Assembly (NCBI RefSeq): GCF_008329435.1
Contig: NZ_NPKN01000008.1
Location: forward strand, 173,017-237,016
Reading direction: 5' to 3'
Source of the DNA: Rhodanobacter sp. T12-5
GTDB lineage: Bacteria; Pseudomonadota; Gammaproteobacteria; Xanthomonadales; Rhodanobacteraceae
DNA length: 64,000 nt
Shown here: positions 17,016-26,871 of the stretch, piece by piece
Position numbering within the stretch: position 1 is the first letter of the stretch
How the letters are laid out: every line of letters starts with the position of its first letter
Notes under the pieces: generated by a model
The model's database searches: none
Told to the model about the DNA's origin: nothing
What the model saw: only the letters and a program-made list of their open reading frames with translations
Translations under genes and position numbers: made by a program

Positions 17016-17169
17016 GTCGTCCTCCCTTCAACGGTTGCCGACAACCTGCCCATGCACTGCGTGCGCCGGCGGCCGTGGGATCGGCAGCCGGGCGACTTGC
17101 CGGTTACGCGAACCGCGCTTTGAGTTCACCTCGTTTGCCGCTGCCGCCTCTATGCGGGTGAGAACCTAC

Positions 17170-17184
17170 GCAACGAGCATGCCA
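17170..17184 (-). promoter_or_regulatory. sigma-54 (-24/-12) promoter of the calpain-like gene
   Basis: Minus-strand TGGCATGCTCGTTGC has the invariant GG and GC separated by 10 bases. The predicted start is near 17158, giving a leader of about 143 bases. TGGCATG-N4-TTGC is identical outside the spacer to the eCIS operon promoter. Confidence 0.8.
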
Positions 17185-17246
17185 ATCGCGGAACCATGAT
17201 GGGATGAGCCGCCGCCGCGGGATTGGCCCCGCGCCTGGTGGAAGCC

Positions 17247-17264
17247 CGGGTCAGCCATGACCCG
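17247..17264. promoter_or_regulatory. activator site 1 (UAS), calpain-like gene promoter
   Basis: Perfect dyad CGGGTCA-N4-TGACCCG centred about 97 bases upstream of the predicted start, one base different in spacing from its counterpart at the eCIS operon. Confidence 0.7.
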
Positions 17265-17278
17265 TTTCGACGGTGCAG

Positions 17279-17296
17279 CGGGAGCGATTGCACCCG
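17279..17296. promoter_or_regulatory. activator site 2 (UAS), calpain-like gene promoter
   Basis: CGGGAGCGATTGCACCCG, identical to the second site of the eCIS promoter and also 32 bp centre-to-centre from site 1. The 14-base sequence between the two sites is not conserved, so the sites rather than the whole block are under selection. Confidence 0.65.
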
Positions 17297-17335
17297 GGTC
17301 GGACACACCCGCCCTGCGGGGTGGACCGACGCCGG

Positions 17336-18325
<990 letters not shown>

Positions 18326-18711
18326 CCGTCCCCGAAGTCACCATCAAGAAACCTGACACGCCATGACCGGCGTGCAACGGTGTCCCCCTGGCATCCCTCC
18401 CGACCTGGCCGCAGCGCACCAGATCGGAGCAACGAGGGAAGTATGCGCAGCTTCAATGCTGTAGTTCAAGAATGTTCAGGCGTTGTATTGGAGTAGTACA
18501 TCGCCGGCCGCACCCGGGAGCGGCTGCCGTTCGCAGATCGGATACTCCCGTCCAACGCCCGCTCGCGTATCATTGGCGTGGTCGCCGCGCCATGCGGACG
18601 CGCGCAAAGCACGCGGCGGCGACGCTTCCCTTCGAGTCTCGCCGCCGGTCTGCCGGACGGCTGAGCAGGCAACCTTCCCGCTCTGCGCGGCAACCACGAG
18701 ACAAACCCATC
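18326..18711. other. divergent intergenic region
   Basis: 386 bases between the sigma-54 activator and the fpr-like gene. No convincing open frame, and no sigma-54 element like the two found next door, so the activator itself seems to be expressed from another kind of promoter. Short AT-richer sequence around 18440-18500 may hold promoters, but I cannot assign boxes. Confidence 0.4.
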
Positions 18712-19488
18712 ATGGTGGCAATGGCAACCGAACACGTGATCGACGTGCAGCACTGGAACGATACGCTTTTCAGCTTCCGCACCACGCGTGACCCTGGCTT
18801 CCGCTTCGACAGCGGCCAGTTCGTGATGATCGGGCTGGAAACAGCCGGCCGGCCGCTGATGCGCGCGTATTCGATCGCCAGCGCCAGCTGGGAAGAACAC
18901 CTGGAGTTCTTCTCGATCAAGGTCGCCAACGGGCCGCTGACCTCACGCCTGCAGCACCTCAAGCCGGGCGACCCGCTGATCGTCACGCGCAAGCCCACCG
19001 GCACGCTGGTGCTGACCGACCTCAAGCCCGGCCGGCATCTCTACCTGCTCGGCACCGGCACCGGCCTGGCGCCGTTCATGAGCATCATCCGCGACCCGGA
19101 TACCTATGAGCGCTTCGACCGCATCGTGCTGGCCCACGGCGTGCGCCACATCGCCGACCTCGCTTACGCGCATTACCTTGAACACGAGCTGCCGCAGCAC
19201 GAATACCTGGGCGAACTGGTACGCGAGAAGCTCATCTACTACCCGACGGTGACGCGTGAACCGTTTCGCAACCGCGGCCGCATCACCGACGCCATCGTCG
19301 ACGACGTGATGAGCCAGACGATCGGCCTGCCGCCGCTGAACCCGGCAAGCGATCGCGTCATGCTGTGCGGCAGCCCGGCGATGCTGGACGACCTCTGTGC
19401 CCTGCTCGACGGACGCGGTTTCCAGGCGTCGCCGCGCACGCGCGAGCCGGGCGACTACGTGGTCGAGCGGGCATTCGTCGAAAAGTAG
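18712..19488 (+). CDS. fpr: ferredoxin/flavodoxin-NADP+ reductase
   Basis: 258 aa, the usual length for the bacterial Fpr family. FAD-binding RAYSIASASWEEHLEFFS at about 50-68 and the nucleotide-binding GTGTGLAPFMSIIRDP at about 117-132 are characteristic. The C-terminal VMLCGSPAMLDD and ending YVVERAFVEK match the group that ends in an aromatic/VE-K tail. It transfers electrons between NADPH and ferredoxin or flavodoxin in the cytoplasm. ATG codons at 18712 and 18721 are both possible. Confidence 0.93.
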   Translation: MVAMATEHVIDVQHWNDTLFSFRTTRDPGFRFDSGQFVMIGLETAGRPLMRAYSIASASWEEHLEFFSIKVANGPLTSRLQHLKPGDPLIVTRKPTGTLVLTDLKPGRHLYLLGTGTGLAPFMSIIRDPDTYERFDRIVLAHGVRHIADLAYAHYLEHELPQHEYLGELVREKLIYYPTVTREPFRNRGRITDAIVDDVMSQTIGLPPLNPASDRVMLCGSPAMLDDLCALLDGRGFQASPRTREPGDYVVERAFVEK

Positions 19489-19580
19489 CCGCGCGCGAGT
19501 GGAAGGGCATCGTCGCCGGGCCCTCCCTCCTCGCCACCCGTTTCTGCTCCAATGCCATCAGCGCACCACGGAACCGCCGG

Positions 19581-20063
19581 ATGGACATTGCCCTGTACGT
19601 ACTCGCCGCGTTGCTGATCGTCGGCGGGCTGGTCGGCGCCGTGCTGCCGGTGTTGCCGGGCATCCCGATGATCTTCGGCGGCATCTGGCTGGTCGCGGCG
19701 GTGGACGGCTATCGCCATCTCGGCTTGTGGTGGCTGCTGATCATCGGCGCTTTGGGAACGCTCGGCGTCATCGTCGACTTCGTCGCCGGCACGCTCGGCG
19801 CCAAACGCGTCGGCGCCAGTCAGCGGGCGCTGTGGGGCGCCGCCGTGGGTACGTTGCTCGGCATGTTTTTCGGCATTCCCGGCCTGCTGTTCGGCCCCTT
19901 CCTCGGCGCGCTCGCCGGCGAGCTGGCGTCCGGCACCAGCGTATTGCGTTCGGCGCATGTGGGTATCGGCACCTGGCTCGGCCTGCTGTGCGGGACCCTG
20001 GTCAAGCTGGTGCTGTCGTTCGTGATGATCGGCCTGTTCGGGGCCGCGATGCTGTTCGGCTGA
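19581..20063 (+). CDS. DUF456 membrane protein
   Basis: 160 aa, almost wholly hydrophobic with about five to six membrane segments and many Gly residues. LIVGGLVGAVLPVLPGIPMI near the N-terminus and GPFLGALAGEL in the middle are typical of DUF456. No function is established for the family. It lies 92 bases downstream of fpr and on the same strand; co-transcription is possible. Confidence 0.85.
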   Translation: MDIALYVLAALLIVGGLVGAVLPVLPGIPMIFGGIWLVAAVDGYRHLGLWWLLIIGALGTLGVIVDFVAGTLGAKRVGASQRALWGAAVGTLLGMFFGIPGLLFGPFLGALAGELASGTSVLRSAHVGIGTWLGLLCGTLVKLVLSFVMIGLFGAAMLFG

Positions 20064-20079
20064 TTTCGTGCAACCTGCT

Positions 20080-20427
20080 TCATCGCCGACCGGCTGAAGC
20101 GCTCCTTGCCAGCCACGTCGCCAGTGCGGGCGTGTCGTGGCACAACGACGCCGGCAGCACGATGTAGTGCCGGCTCGGCGCCGCACCCGGCCTGGCGATC
20201 AATCGCGATGCGCCGTCGCGTTGCAGCAGCGCCGGCTGATCGGCGGGCGGCAGCTTCAACGCCAGCCCGGCAGGAGTCAGCCACGCACACGGCCGCTCAT
20301 CCAGCCACGCCATCAGGCCGCCGAACATCGGCTTGAAACGCAGATCGTGGAGTTTCCCCAAATGCGCGGCGGCGTCCTCCAGATCGCGGCGCATGAGCTC
20401 GAGAACGGTCGGCGTGCTCATGCTCAT
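20080..20427 (-). CDS. TfoX N-terminal-domain protein
   Basis: 115 aa, start MSMSTPTVLELMRRDLEDAA. FKPMFGGLMAWLDERPCAWL, followed by LALKLPP, is typical of the TfoX N-terminal domain, a small alpha/beta fold. The short form without the C-terminal domain is common, and its role is unclear (it is not necessarily a competence factor). It overlaps the hemolysin III gene by 4 bases (ATGA). Confidence 0.8.
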   Translation of the reverse strand: MSMSTPTVLELMRRDLEDAAAHLGKLHDLRFKPMFGGLMAWLDERPCAWLTPAGLALKLPPADQPALLQRDGASRLIARPGAAPSRHYIVLPASLCHDTPALATWLARSASAGRR

Positions 20428-21092
20428 GTCGCTGCGTGGGGAATCACGTACAGCAGCACCGCCAGGAAATGCAGCACACTGCCGGCCAGCACGAACACGT
20501 GCCACAACGCGTGATGGTACGGCAGCCGTCGCCACAGGTAGAACGGCACGCCCAGCGTGTAGGCCACGCCGCCGCCGATCAACAACGCCATGCCGCCGCC
20601 CTGGAGATAATCGCTGAGCGGCCGGAACGCAATCATGCCGATCCAGCCCATGCCGACGTACAACAACACCGCCAGCTTGTGATAGCGCTTGAACAGACCC
20701 AGCTCCAGCGCGCTGCCGGCCAGCGCCAGCACCCACACCGCCACGAACAGGCTCCAGCCCCAGGCGCCGGGCAGCGCGATCAGGGTGAACGGGGTGTAGG
20801 TGCCGGCGATCAGCACATAGATTGCAATGTGATCCAGCGCCCGCAGCGCCGGCCTGGCGGCTACCACGGATACCGAGTGGTACAGCGTCGAGGCGGTATA
20901 CAGCAGCACCAGCGAGGTACCGAACACCGCGCAGGCAACCACGGTCAGCGCATTGCCGTGCAATGCCGCAAACGCCACCAGCACGGCCAGCCCGGCGATG
21001 CTGAGCACGATGCCGATGCCGTGGATCACGCTGCTGGCCAGCTCGTCGCCGACATGGTGATGCGGGGACATCGTGCCGGTAGCGATGGACAT
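20424..21092 (-). CDS. hemolysin III / YqfA-family membrane protein
   Basis: 222 aa with seven predicted membrane helices. DELASSVIHGIGIVLSIAGL near the N-terminus, LYHSV, and YHHALWHVFVLAGSVLHFLA near the C-terminus are hallmarks of the PAQR/HlyIII family with its conserved His residues. Bacterial members are linked to membrane-lipid homeostasis rather than true hemolysis. A CAGGAG site precedes the ATG. Confidence 0.9.
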   Translation of the reverse strand: MSIATGTMSPHHHVGDELASSVIHGIGIVLSIAGLAVLVAFAALHGNALTVVACAVFGTSLVLLYTASTLYHSVSVVAARPALRALDHIAIYVLIAGTYTPFTLIALPGAWGWSLFVAVWVLALAGSALELGLFKRYHKLAVLLYVGMGWIGMIAFRPLSDYLQGGGMALLIGGGVAYTLGVPFYLWRRLPYHHALWHVFVLAGSVLHFLAVLLYVIPHAAT

Positions 21093-21441
21093 GCTGCACT
21101 CCTGGAAACCGAAACACCGGCCCGCGATCGACGCACGCGCACGCGGCGCAACGCTTGCCCGCGTCGACGGGACATCACGCCATGCATTGTTGCAGGCTTG
21201 CCGTGCCAATGGCACGACAAGGCTGAAAGAAAACCCGAGTCCGGCGCGAGCGGCCGCCGGTGCATCCGAACCGGCACTGTCCGCGCGATGCAGACTTCCA
21301 CCGTGGTTCCGCCGTTTGGCCGTCCAGCCGTCTACTTGCGCAATCGTACCTGGCAGGCATACGCTGGCATCGCGACAGCACGATCCCCCTGCGCATGCAG
21401 CGTGGCTGCCGCAACATCCCAACTGTCGTCAGGAGGTCGCC
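21093..21441. other. divergent intergenic region
   Basis: 349 bases between hlyIII-like and TonB-like genes, with no convincing gene. A perfect short palindrome GTGCCAATGGCAC lies near 21202-21214 and could be an operator. No promoter boxes are clear. Confidence 0.35.
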
Positions 21442-22098
21442 ATGTCGTCCGCAAGCCTGGCCGTTGCTCAACACGCACACCCCGACGGGGCCCGCATCGC
21501 CGCCATCAGCACCGCGATCGCACTCAACCTTGCCGTCATCCTGGTCGCCTCGCGACCGATCACCCCGGCGCAACTTGCCCTGGTCCACCAGCTCGCCCCG
21601 GTACCCTTGATCCGCCTCATCGATCCGCCTGCCGCGCCGCCGGCGCCACCGCCAATCAAGCTGAAACCCCTGCCGCATCCGGCATTGCCGAAGACAAGGC
21701 TGCAACCGTCCCCGGCCAGTCCACCGATCAGCGTACCCACCACCGAAGGCCGGCTCGCTGTCGTGCCATCCGTGGCGACGTTGTTGCCGCCGACCGCCAC
21801 GCCGATTCCGGCTCCGCCAGTCGAGGCAAGCCTCGCTTATCTTTCGGCGCCCCTGCATTTCCCGGTCCAGGCCCTGCGCCAGGGCCTGCACGGCACCGTC
21901 CTGCTGCGGGTTCTGGTCGACGAGACCGGCAAGCCGGTGGAGGTGACGGTCGAACGCAGCAGCGGTCACGCCCTGCTCGACCGCAGCGCGCGCGAGCAGG
22001 TGCTGGAAGGCTGGCGTTTCCAGCCTGCGACGATGCATGGGCGGGCCGTGCGCGCGTGGGCGCAGGTGCCCGTGGCCTTCGATCTGCGCCCGCAATGA
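21442..22098 (+). CDS. TonB-family energy-transducing protein
   Basis: 218 aa with AGGAGGT just upstream. One membrane segment near residues 19-37, then a Pro-rich periplasmic spacer (about 60-130), then a C-terminal TonB domain with HFPVQALRQGLHGTVLLRVL, GKPVEVTVERSSGHALLDRS and EVLEGWRFQPA-like features. It would couple the inner-membrane proton-motive force to outer-membrane transporters. No exbB/exbD or receptor gene is adjacent. Confidence 0.9.
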   Translation: MSSASLAVAQHAHPDGARIAAISTAIALNLAVILVASRPITPAQLALVHQLAPVPLIRLIDPPAAPPAPPPIKLKPLPHPALPKTRLQPSPASPPISVPTTEGRLAVVPSVATLLPPTATPIPAPPVEASLAYLSAPLHFPVQALRQGLHGTVLLRVLVDETGKPVEVTVERSSGHALLDRSAREQVLEGWRFQPATMHGRAVRAWAQVPVAFDLRPQ

Positions 22099-22343
22099 CG
22101 GACGTGCTCCGGCCGGCACTCACTGCCGGCCGGACCCTTTGATCCGTGCCAGTACGGTCACCGTATTTGCGCATTCGTGCGCGGACCGCCAAGTCGCGTT
22201 CCACCCTAGAATCCGCGCTCCGCGCGCCCGCCACGGCGCATCTCGCGGGGCAGGCAAGTCGCTCCGGATCACCGCCTCGGCTTACGCGTCCTTAACGATA
22301 CGCATGTTCCACTGGCGCCCATTCACCCTGCCGAGTTTCATGC

Positions 22344-22922
22344 ATGGGCAAGCATTTGCGCACCTTGAAAACGCTCCGCGCGATCGCGCTCGAGCACGCC
22401 GCCTCCGGCCACCCCGATCTCGCATCCATGGCGCGCGAACTCGGCCGCGTGGTACATCAGGACGCCCCGCGGCTATCCGTCCGCCTGGCGTCGCTGCGCA
22501 CTCGGCAACGCGGCTTCGAGCGCTGGTTGCTGGCCGAGCGGCGCAACCCGGCGATCAGCGTGCTGGTGATGGCCTGGCCGCCGAACCATCTCACGCCGGT
22601 GCATGACCACGCGGGCCTGTGGGGGTTGGAGATGACCCTGCACGGCGCGCTCGAAGTGCAATCCTATGCGCGCGATCCGCAAACGGCCGACCTGCGCGAG
22701 ACCGCACGCGACTGGCTCGGTCCGGGCGACGGCACCTGGTTCGAGGGCGACCACAACCACCTGCATCGCTGCCGCAACCTGTCGAAGCACGACACCGCGC
22801 TCACCCTCCACGTCTACGGTGGCGATCTGGCGCAGTATTTTGCCTACGAACAGGCCGAACCGGCCGGTCGGTGGATCGCCCAGCCGCAACGATCCGCGCT
22901 GGCCGGCCACCTGCCCGACTGA
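22344..22922 (+). CDS. cysteine dioxygenase family protein
   Basis: 192 aa with the cupin pattern of bacterial cysteine dioxygenases: iron ligands in HLTPVHDHAGLWGLEMTLHG (about 85-104) and a downstream His in FEGDHNHLHRCRN. It probably oxidises L-cysteine or a related thiol to a sulfinate. The next genes on the strand encode an FAD/NAD(P)-binding protein and a cardiolipin synthase; cysteine dioxygenase paired with this type of FAD protein is a recurrent neighbourhood. Confidence 0.88.
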   Translation: MGKHLRTLKTLRAIALEHAASGHPDLASMARELGRVVHQDAPRLSVRLASLRTRQRGFERWLLAERRNPAISVLVMAWPPNHLTPVHDHAGLWGLEMTLHGALEVQSYARDPQTADLRETARDWLGPGDGTWFEGDHNHLHRCRNLSKHDTALTLHVYGGDLAQYFAYEQAEPAGRWIAQPQRSALAGHLPD

Positions 22923-23041
22923 TCGCACGCACGATCCGAAGAAGCCTCCCGCAAGAGCAGGCCCGGATCCGCGCCAGCAGTCAGCGCAGGTGAGTAAATC
23001 GAAGCACCGCCGAGTCAGGTGCCGATCAACCAAGGAATTCC

Positions 23042-24424
23042 ATGTTTCGACGAGTCGCCATCATCGGCGGCGGTGCCGCGGCCGCCACCCTGCTCAGCGA
23101 ACTGCTGGAGCGCCAGCCGCCGCAGTCGCTGCACCTGGACTGGTACACCGGTGGCGGCACGCCGGCCCGTGGCGTCGCGTACGGCACCGCTTCGGACCGC
23201 CACTTGCTGAACGTGCGGGCTGCCTCGATGAGCCTGTTTGCCGGCAAGCCGCGCGGCTTTCTCGACTATGTGCAGCGCGACGACCCGGCCGTGGCCGGCA
23301 CCGATTTCCTGCCACGACGCCGCTACGGCGACTACCTCGAAGCGGAAGTGGCGCGCGCGCTGAAAAATGGCGAGGCGCACGGGCATGACGTGCACATCAT
23401 CCCGTTTGCCGTCGACGCGCTGGTGCCCGAACACGACGGCATCACCATCATCCATGGCGAGGAAAGCCATCGGGTCGACGCGGCCGTGCTGGCGCTCGGC
23501 GCGTTGCCGCCGCAGCCACTGGACGCGGTGAGCGCGGCCGCGCTCGACAGCGGTCGCTACGTGGTCGATCCCTGGCCGCTGCTGGCCCGCGCCGCCGCCA
23601 TGCAGCCACCGCCGCGCAAGGTCGTGCTGATCGGCATGGGGCTGACCGCGGTCGACGTGTTGCTGGAGCTTTCCGCGCAATGGCCACAGACCGAATTCAC
23701 CGCCGTATCCCGCCACGGCCTGCTGCCCGAGGCTCATTTGCAGGCGGCAGCCGTGCCCTCCGACGATGGCGTCGGACTGCTCGAGGCGATGCGTGACGCG
23801 CCGGATGTTCGCCGCTGGCTGCGCCTGTTGCGCGAAGCCGTAAGCCAGGGCGAATGGCGCAGCATCATCGACAGCCTGCGGCCGCATTCGCCGGGGTTGT
23901 GGGGCGAGCTTCCGATGGAACAGCGCGCGCGCTTCCTGCGCCACGCGCGCTGGGCGTGGGAACGCGCCCGCCATCGGATGCCGCCGCAGATCCGCGAATC
24001 GCTCGACACGCTCGAGCACTCGGGTCGCCTGCAACGCCAGCATGGGCGCGTCCAATCCGTGGAGGTCGCCGGCGACGGGCTGCAACTGACACTCACCCAC
24101 GCGGGCGCCTCGCGCGTGCTGTCGGCCGATCTGGTGATCCAGACCGTCGGACTGGATACCAACGTGCGTCGCACCAGCCATCGGCTGCTCAGCCAGATGC
24201 TGACCAATGCGCACATCATCCCCGACCCGCTCGGCCTGGGCGTGATGGCCAATGCCGACGGCCAGCTGCAGCATGACGGCCTGTATTGGCCGCACCTGTT
24301 CGCCATCGGCAGCCTGTTGCGCGGCACGCTGTGGGAATCCACCGCGATGCCGGAGATCCGCCAGCAGGCCCGCCACCTGGCCGATCAACTGCTGGACGGC
24401 CAGGAGCTGCGGCCACCGCAATGA
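23042..24424 (+). CDS. FAD/NAD(P)-binding protein
   Basis: 460 aa. N-terminal dinucleotide-binding VAIIGGGAAAATLLSELL, then GVAYGTASDRHLLNVRAASM, a signature of the FAD_NAD_binding_9 family, and a second nucleotide-binding segment VVLIGMGLTAVDVLLELS around residue 198. The substrate is unknown; members often occur beside cysteine dioxygenase. Its TGA overlaps the ATG of the next gene (ATGA), indicating translational coupling. AAGGAA precedes the start. Confidence 0.88.
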   Translation: MFRRVAIIGGGAAAATLLSELLERQPPQSLHLDWYTGGGTPARGVAYGTASDRHLLNVRAASMSLFAGKPRGFLDYVQRDDPAVAGTDFLPRRRYGDYLEAEVARALKNGEAHGHDVHIIPFAVDALVPEHDGITIIHGEESHRVDAAVLALGALPPQPLDAVSAAALDSGRYVVDPWPLLARAAAMQPPPRKVVLIGMGLTAVDVLLELSAQWPQTEFTAVSRHGLLPEAHLQAAAVPSDDGVGLLEAMRDAPDVRRWLRLLREAVSQGEWRSIIDSLRPHSPGLWGELPMEQRARFLRHARWAWERARHRMPPQIRESLDTLEHSGRLQRQHGRVQSVEVAGDGLQLTLTHAGASRVLSADLVIQTVGLDTNVRRTSHRLLSQMLTNAHIIPDPLGLGVMANADGQLQHDGLYWPHLFAIGSLLRGTLWESTAMPEIRQQARHLADQLLDGQELRPPQ

Positions 24425-25815
24425 ATCTCAGCATGGTCACCAGCGGCATCGCGCTGTTGCACCTGCTTGGCCTGTTGGCCGCGATGCATGCGGTGATGCA
24501 TGCGCGCACGCCGCAAGGCGCCATCGGCTGGACGCTCGGGCTGCTGTTGCTGCCGTACGTGACATTGCTGCCGTACCTGTACCTGGGCTCCAGCCGCTTC
24601 CTCGGCTACCGCATTGGCCATCAGGCATCCTTGCCGCGATCGCCGCCGACATCGTCCGCCGATGCGCATCCGGTCGATCCGCAATGCGGTCGCTTTGCCG
24701 CGATCGGCGCGCTGCAGGGACGTCCGTTCCGCGGCGGCCATCGGTTGCGCCTGCTGATCGACGGCACCGCCGCATTCGATGCCATGCTGGAGGCGATGGA
24801 AGCGGCCGAACACGTCCTGCTGGTGCAATTTTTCATCATCCATGACGATGGCCTCGGGCGACGCCTGCAGCAATTGCTGCTGCAGCGCGCCGCCGCCGGC
24901 GTCCAGGTGTGCGTGCTGTTCGACGGCATCGGCAGCCATGCGCTGCCGTCGCGGTATGTGGAAACGCTGCGCGCTGGCGGCGTGGCGATCCATCGTTTCG
25001 CCACGCACCGCTGGCGCAACCGCTTCCAGCTGAATTTCCGCAACCACCGCAAGATCGTGGTGGTCGACGGCGAGCGCGCGTTCGTCGGCGGCTTGAACGT
25101 GGGCGACGAATACCTGGGCCTCAAGCCGCCGCTGTCGCCGTGGCGCGACACCCATCTGGAGCTGCGTGGTCCGGCGGTGGCCGACCTGCAGCAACTGTTT
25201 GCCGACGACTGGCAATGGATCACCGGCACGCGGCCGGTACTGCAGGCAGCGCCGCCCGCCGACGGCCATGCCAGCGCGCTGATCGTCGCCTGCGGACCAG
25301 CCGACCCGCAGGAAACCGGCTCGCTGTTCTTCACCGCCGCGATCCATGCCGCGCGTGAACGCGTATGGCTGAGCACGCCGTACTTCGTGCCCGACCACGC
25401 CGTGCGCGCGGCCTTGCAACTGGCGGTGCTGCGGGGGGTCGACGTGCGCGTGCTGATCCCGGCGCGGCCCGATCATCGTACGGTGTTTCTCGCCTCCACC
25501 CTGCACGCGCACCACGCCGTGCGTGCAGGCATCCGGGTGTTTCGCTATCAGCCCGGCTTCCTGCACCAGAAGGCGTTGCTGATCGACCGCGACTGCGCCG
25601 CGATCGGCAGCATGAACCTCGACAGCCGCTCGTTCCGGCTCAATTTCGAAGTTGGCGCACTGGTCGTCGACCCGGCTTTCGCCAACGACGTGGCCACGAT
25701 GCTGGAGACGGACTTCAGCCATGCCGTCGCGATCGACGAGCGCGAATACCGCGACGCGCCGTACCTGCGCCGCGTCGCGATGCACGTGGCGCGACTGTTC
25801 GACCCGCTGCTCTAG
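24421..25815 (+). CDS. cls: cardiolipin synthase (phospholipase D family)
   Basis: 464 aa. Two N-terminal membrane helices are followed by two PLD motifs: HRKIVVVD at 209-216 and HQKALLID at 382-389, each with the trailing Gly/Asn-rich element (FVGG and GSMN). It would make cardiolipin from phosphatidylglycerol at the inner membrane. It is coupled to the preceding FAD protein. The TAG stop is part of the CTAG target site of the adjacent MITE, so insertion occurred exactly at the end of the gene and left the protein intact. Confidence 0.92.
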   Translation: MNLSMVTSGIALLHLLGLLAAMHAVMHARTPQGAIGWTLGLLLLPYVTLLPYLYLGSSRFLGYRIGHQASLPRSPPTSSADAHPVDPQCGRFAAIGALQGRPFRGGHRLRLLIDGTAAFDAMLEAMEAAEHVLLVQFFIIHDDGLGRRLQQLLLQRAAAGVQVCVLFDGIGSHALPSRYVETLRAGGVAIHRFATHRWRNRFQLNFRNHRKIVVVDGERAFVGGLNVGDEYLGLKPPLSPWRDTHLELRGPAVADLQQLFADDWQWITGTRPVLQAAPPADGHASALIVACGPADPQETGSLFFTAAIHAARERVWLSTPYFVPDHAVRAALQLAVLRGVDVRVLIPARPDHRTVFLASTLHAHHAVRAGIRVFRYQPGFLHQKALLIDRDCAAIGSMNLDSRSFRLNFEVGALVVDPAFANDVATMLETDFSHAVAIDEREYRDAPYLRRVAMHVARLFDPLL

Positions 25816-25998
25816 GGCAACGCTGATCAAGTATCACCGCCGTCATCATTTCAGATTCAACACGTTGAGGCCCACCCCCTCTGTCCGCAGACCTTCGGTC
25901 CGCCGCCTCGACAGACGGCCAGTCTGCCTTCGCCGACGGCCCTGTGGTCTGCGAACAGAGAGGGTGGGTGACGGCGGTGATACTTGATCAGCGTTGCC
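25816..25998. mobile_element. 183-bp MITE, probably IS5-family derived
   Basis: The ends are perfect 30-bp inverted repeats (25816-25845 and 25969-25998, starting GGCAACGCTGATCAAG). The element is flanked on both sides by CTAG, consistent with a YTAR target duplication of IS5-group elements. A second inverted pair (25871-25893 with 25946-25968, a few mismatches) makes most of the element foldable into one long hairpin. It contains no open frame. It may also act as a bidirectional terminator for cls. Confidence 0.85.
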
Positions 25999-26083
25999 CT
26001 AGGAGCCTGGCGTAGATGTTGCGCTGCGACTTGCCCGGATCTCCGCGCAGGCGTGAACTGGTCCGCCGTCCCGGACTCCCCGC

Positions 26084-26866
26084 ATGCGCCGCCTCACCCT
26101 CCTGCTCTGCCTGATGTCCGCCGTGGTTGCCGGCCACGCCACGGAACCCGCGCGCTTCGTCGAACGCTCATTGAACCTGCACGGCACCACCTATCGCTAC
26201 CGGGTTTTCGTCCCGGACGGCTGGACGGCCAAACGCACCTGGCCGGTGGTGCTGTTCCTGCACGGCAGCGGCGAGCGTGGCAACGACAACCGCAGCCAGC
26301 TCAGCCAGGGCCTGCCGCCATGGCTCAAGGAACACGGCAAGGACTTCCCGGCGCTGGTGGTGATCCCGCAGGCACCGGATGGCAGCGCCTGGAGCGGCGA
26401 GATGGAGCAGATGGCGCTGGCGGCACTGGATGACAGCATCCGGCTGTACCACGGCGACCGCCAGCGGCTTTACCTGACCGGCTTGTCGATGGGCGGCTAC
26501 GGCTCGTGGCAGATCGCGCTGGACCACCCGGGCATGTTCGCCGCGGCGGCGATCATCTGCGGCGGCATCCGCCATCCCAACGACAACGACCGGCTGCACG
26601 TGCGCGGCATCCCCGCGCAAGCGGCCGACCCGTACGGCTGGGTCGCCGCGCATATCGGCAAACTGCCGACATGGATCTTCAACGGCGCCATCGACGACGT
26701 GGTACCGCCGCAGGAATCCCATCGCATGCACGCCGCGCTGCAGGCACACGGCATCGAGGTGCGCTACACCGAATTTCCCGGCGTCGGCCACGCCGCCTGG
26801 CCGATGGCTTACGCCACCGCCGGGCTGTGGCCATGGATGTTCGCGCATCGACTGCCGGCGCACTGA
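26084..26866 (+). CDS. secreted alpha/beta-hydrolase (esterase/dienelactone-hydrolase-like)
   Basis: 260 aa with an N-terminal signal peptide (MRRLTLLLCLMSAVVAGHA). It has the oxyanion-region pattern VVLFLHGSGERGNDN, nucleophile Ser in GLSMGGYGSW, Asp in NGAIDDVVPP and His in GVGHAAWPMAY. This matches the predicted-peptidase/PHB-depolymerase-like family of periplasmic esterases. The substrate cannot be told from sequence. Confidence 0.85.
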   Translation: MRRLTLLLCLMSAVVAGHATEPARFVERSLNLHGTTYRYRVFVPDGWTAKRTWPVVLFLHGSGERGNDNRSQLSQGLPPWLKEHGKDFPALVVIPQAPDGSAWSGEMEQMALAALDDSIRLYHGDRQRLYLTGLSMGGYGSWQIALDHPGMFAAAAIICGGIRHPNDNDRLHVRGIPAQAADPYGWVAAHIGKLPTWIFNGAIDDVVPPQESHRMHAALQAHGIEVRYTEFPGVGHAAWPMAYATAGLWPWMFAHRLPAH

Positions 26867-26871
26867 CGACG

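Noticed and set aside
15497..17296. The CGGGTCA-N4-TGACCCG dyads as transcription terminators
   Set aside because: Both lie downstream of a gene, but they lack a T-run, come with a second conserved site, and keep a fixed distance to sigma-54 promoters, which fits activator sites better.
25871..25968. A small RNA gene inside the 183-bp inverted-repeat element
   Set aside because: The symmetry is explained by the MITE structure; no promoter or terminator supports a separate RNA.
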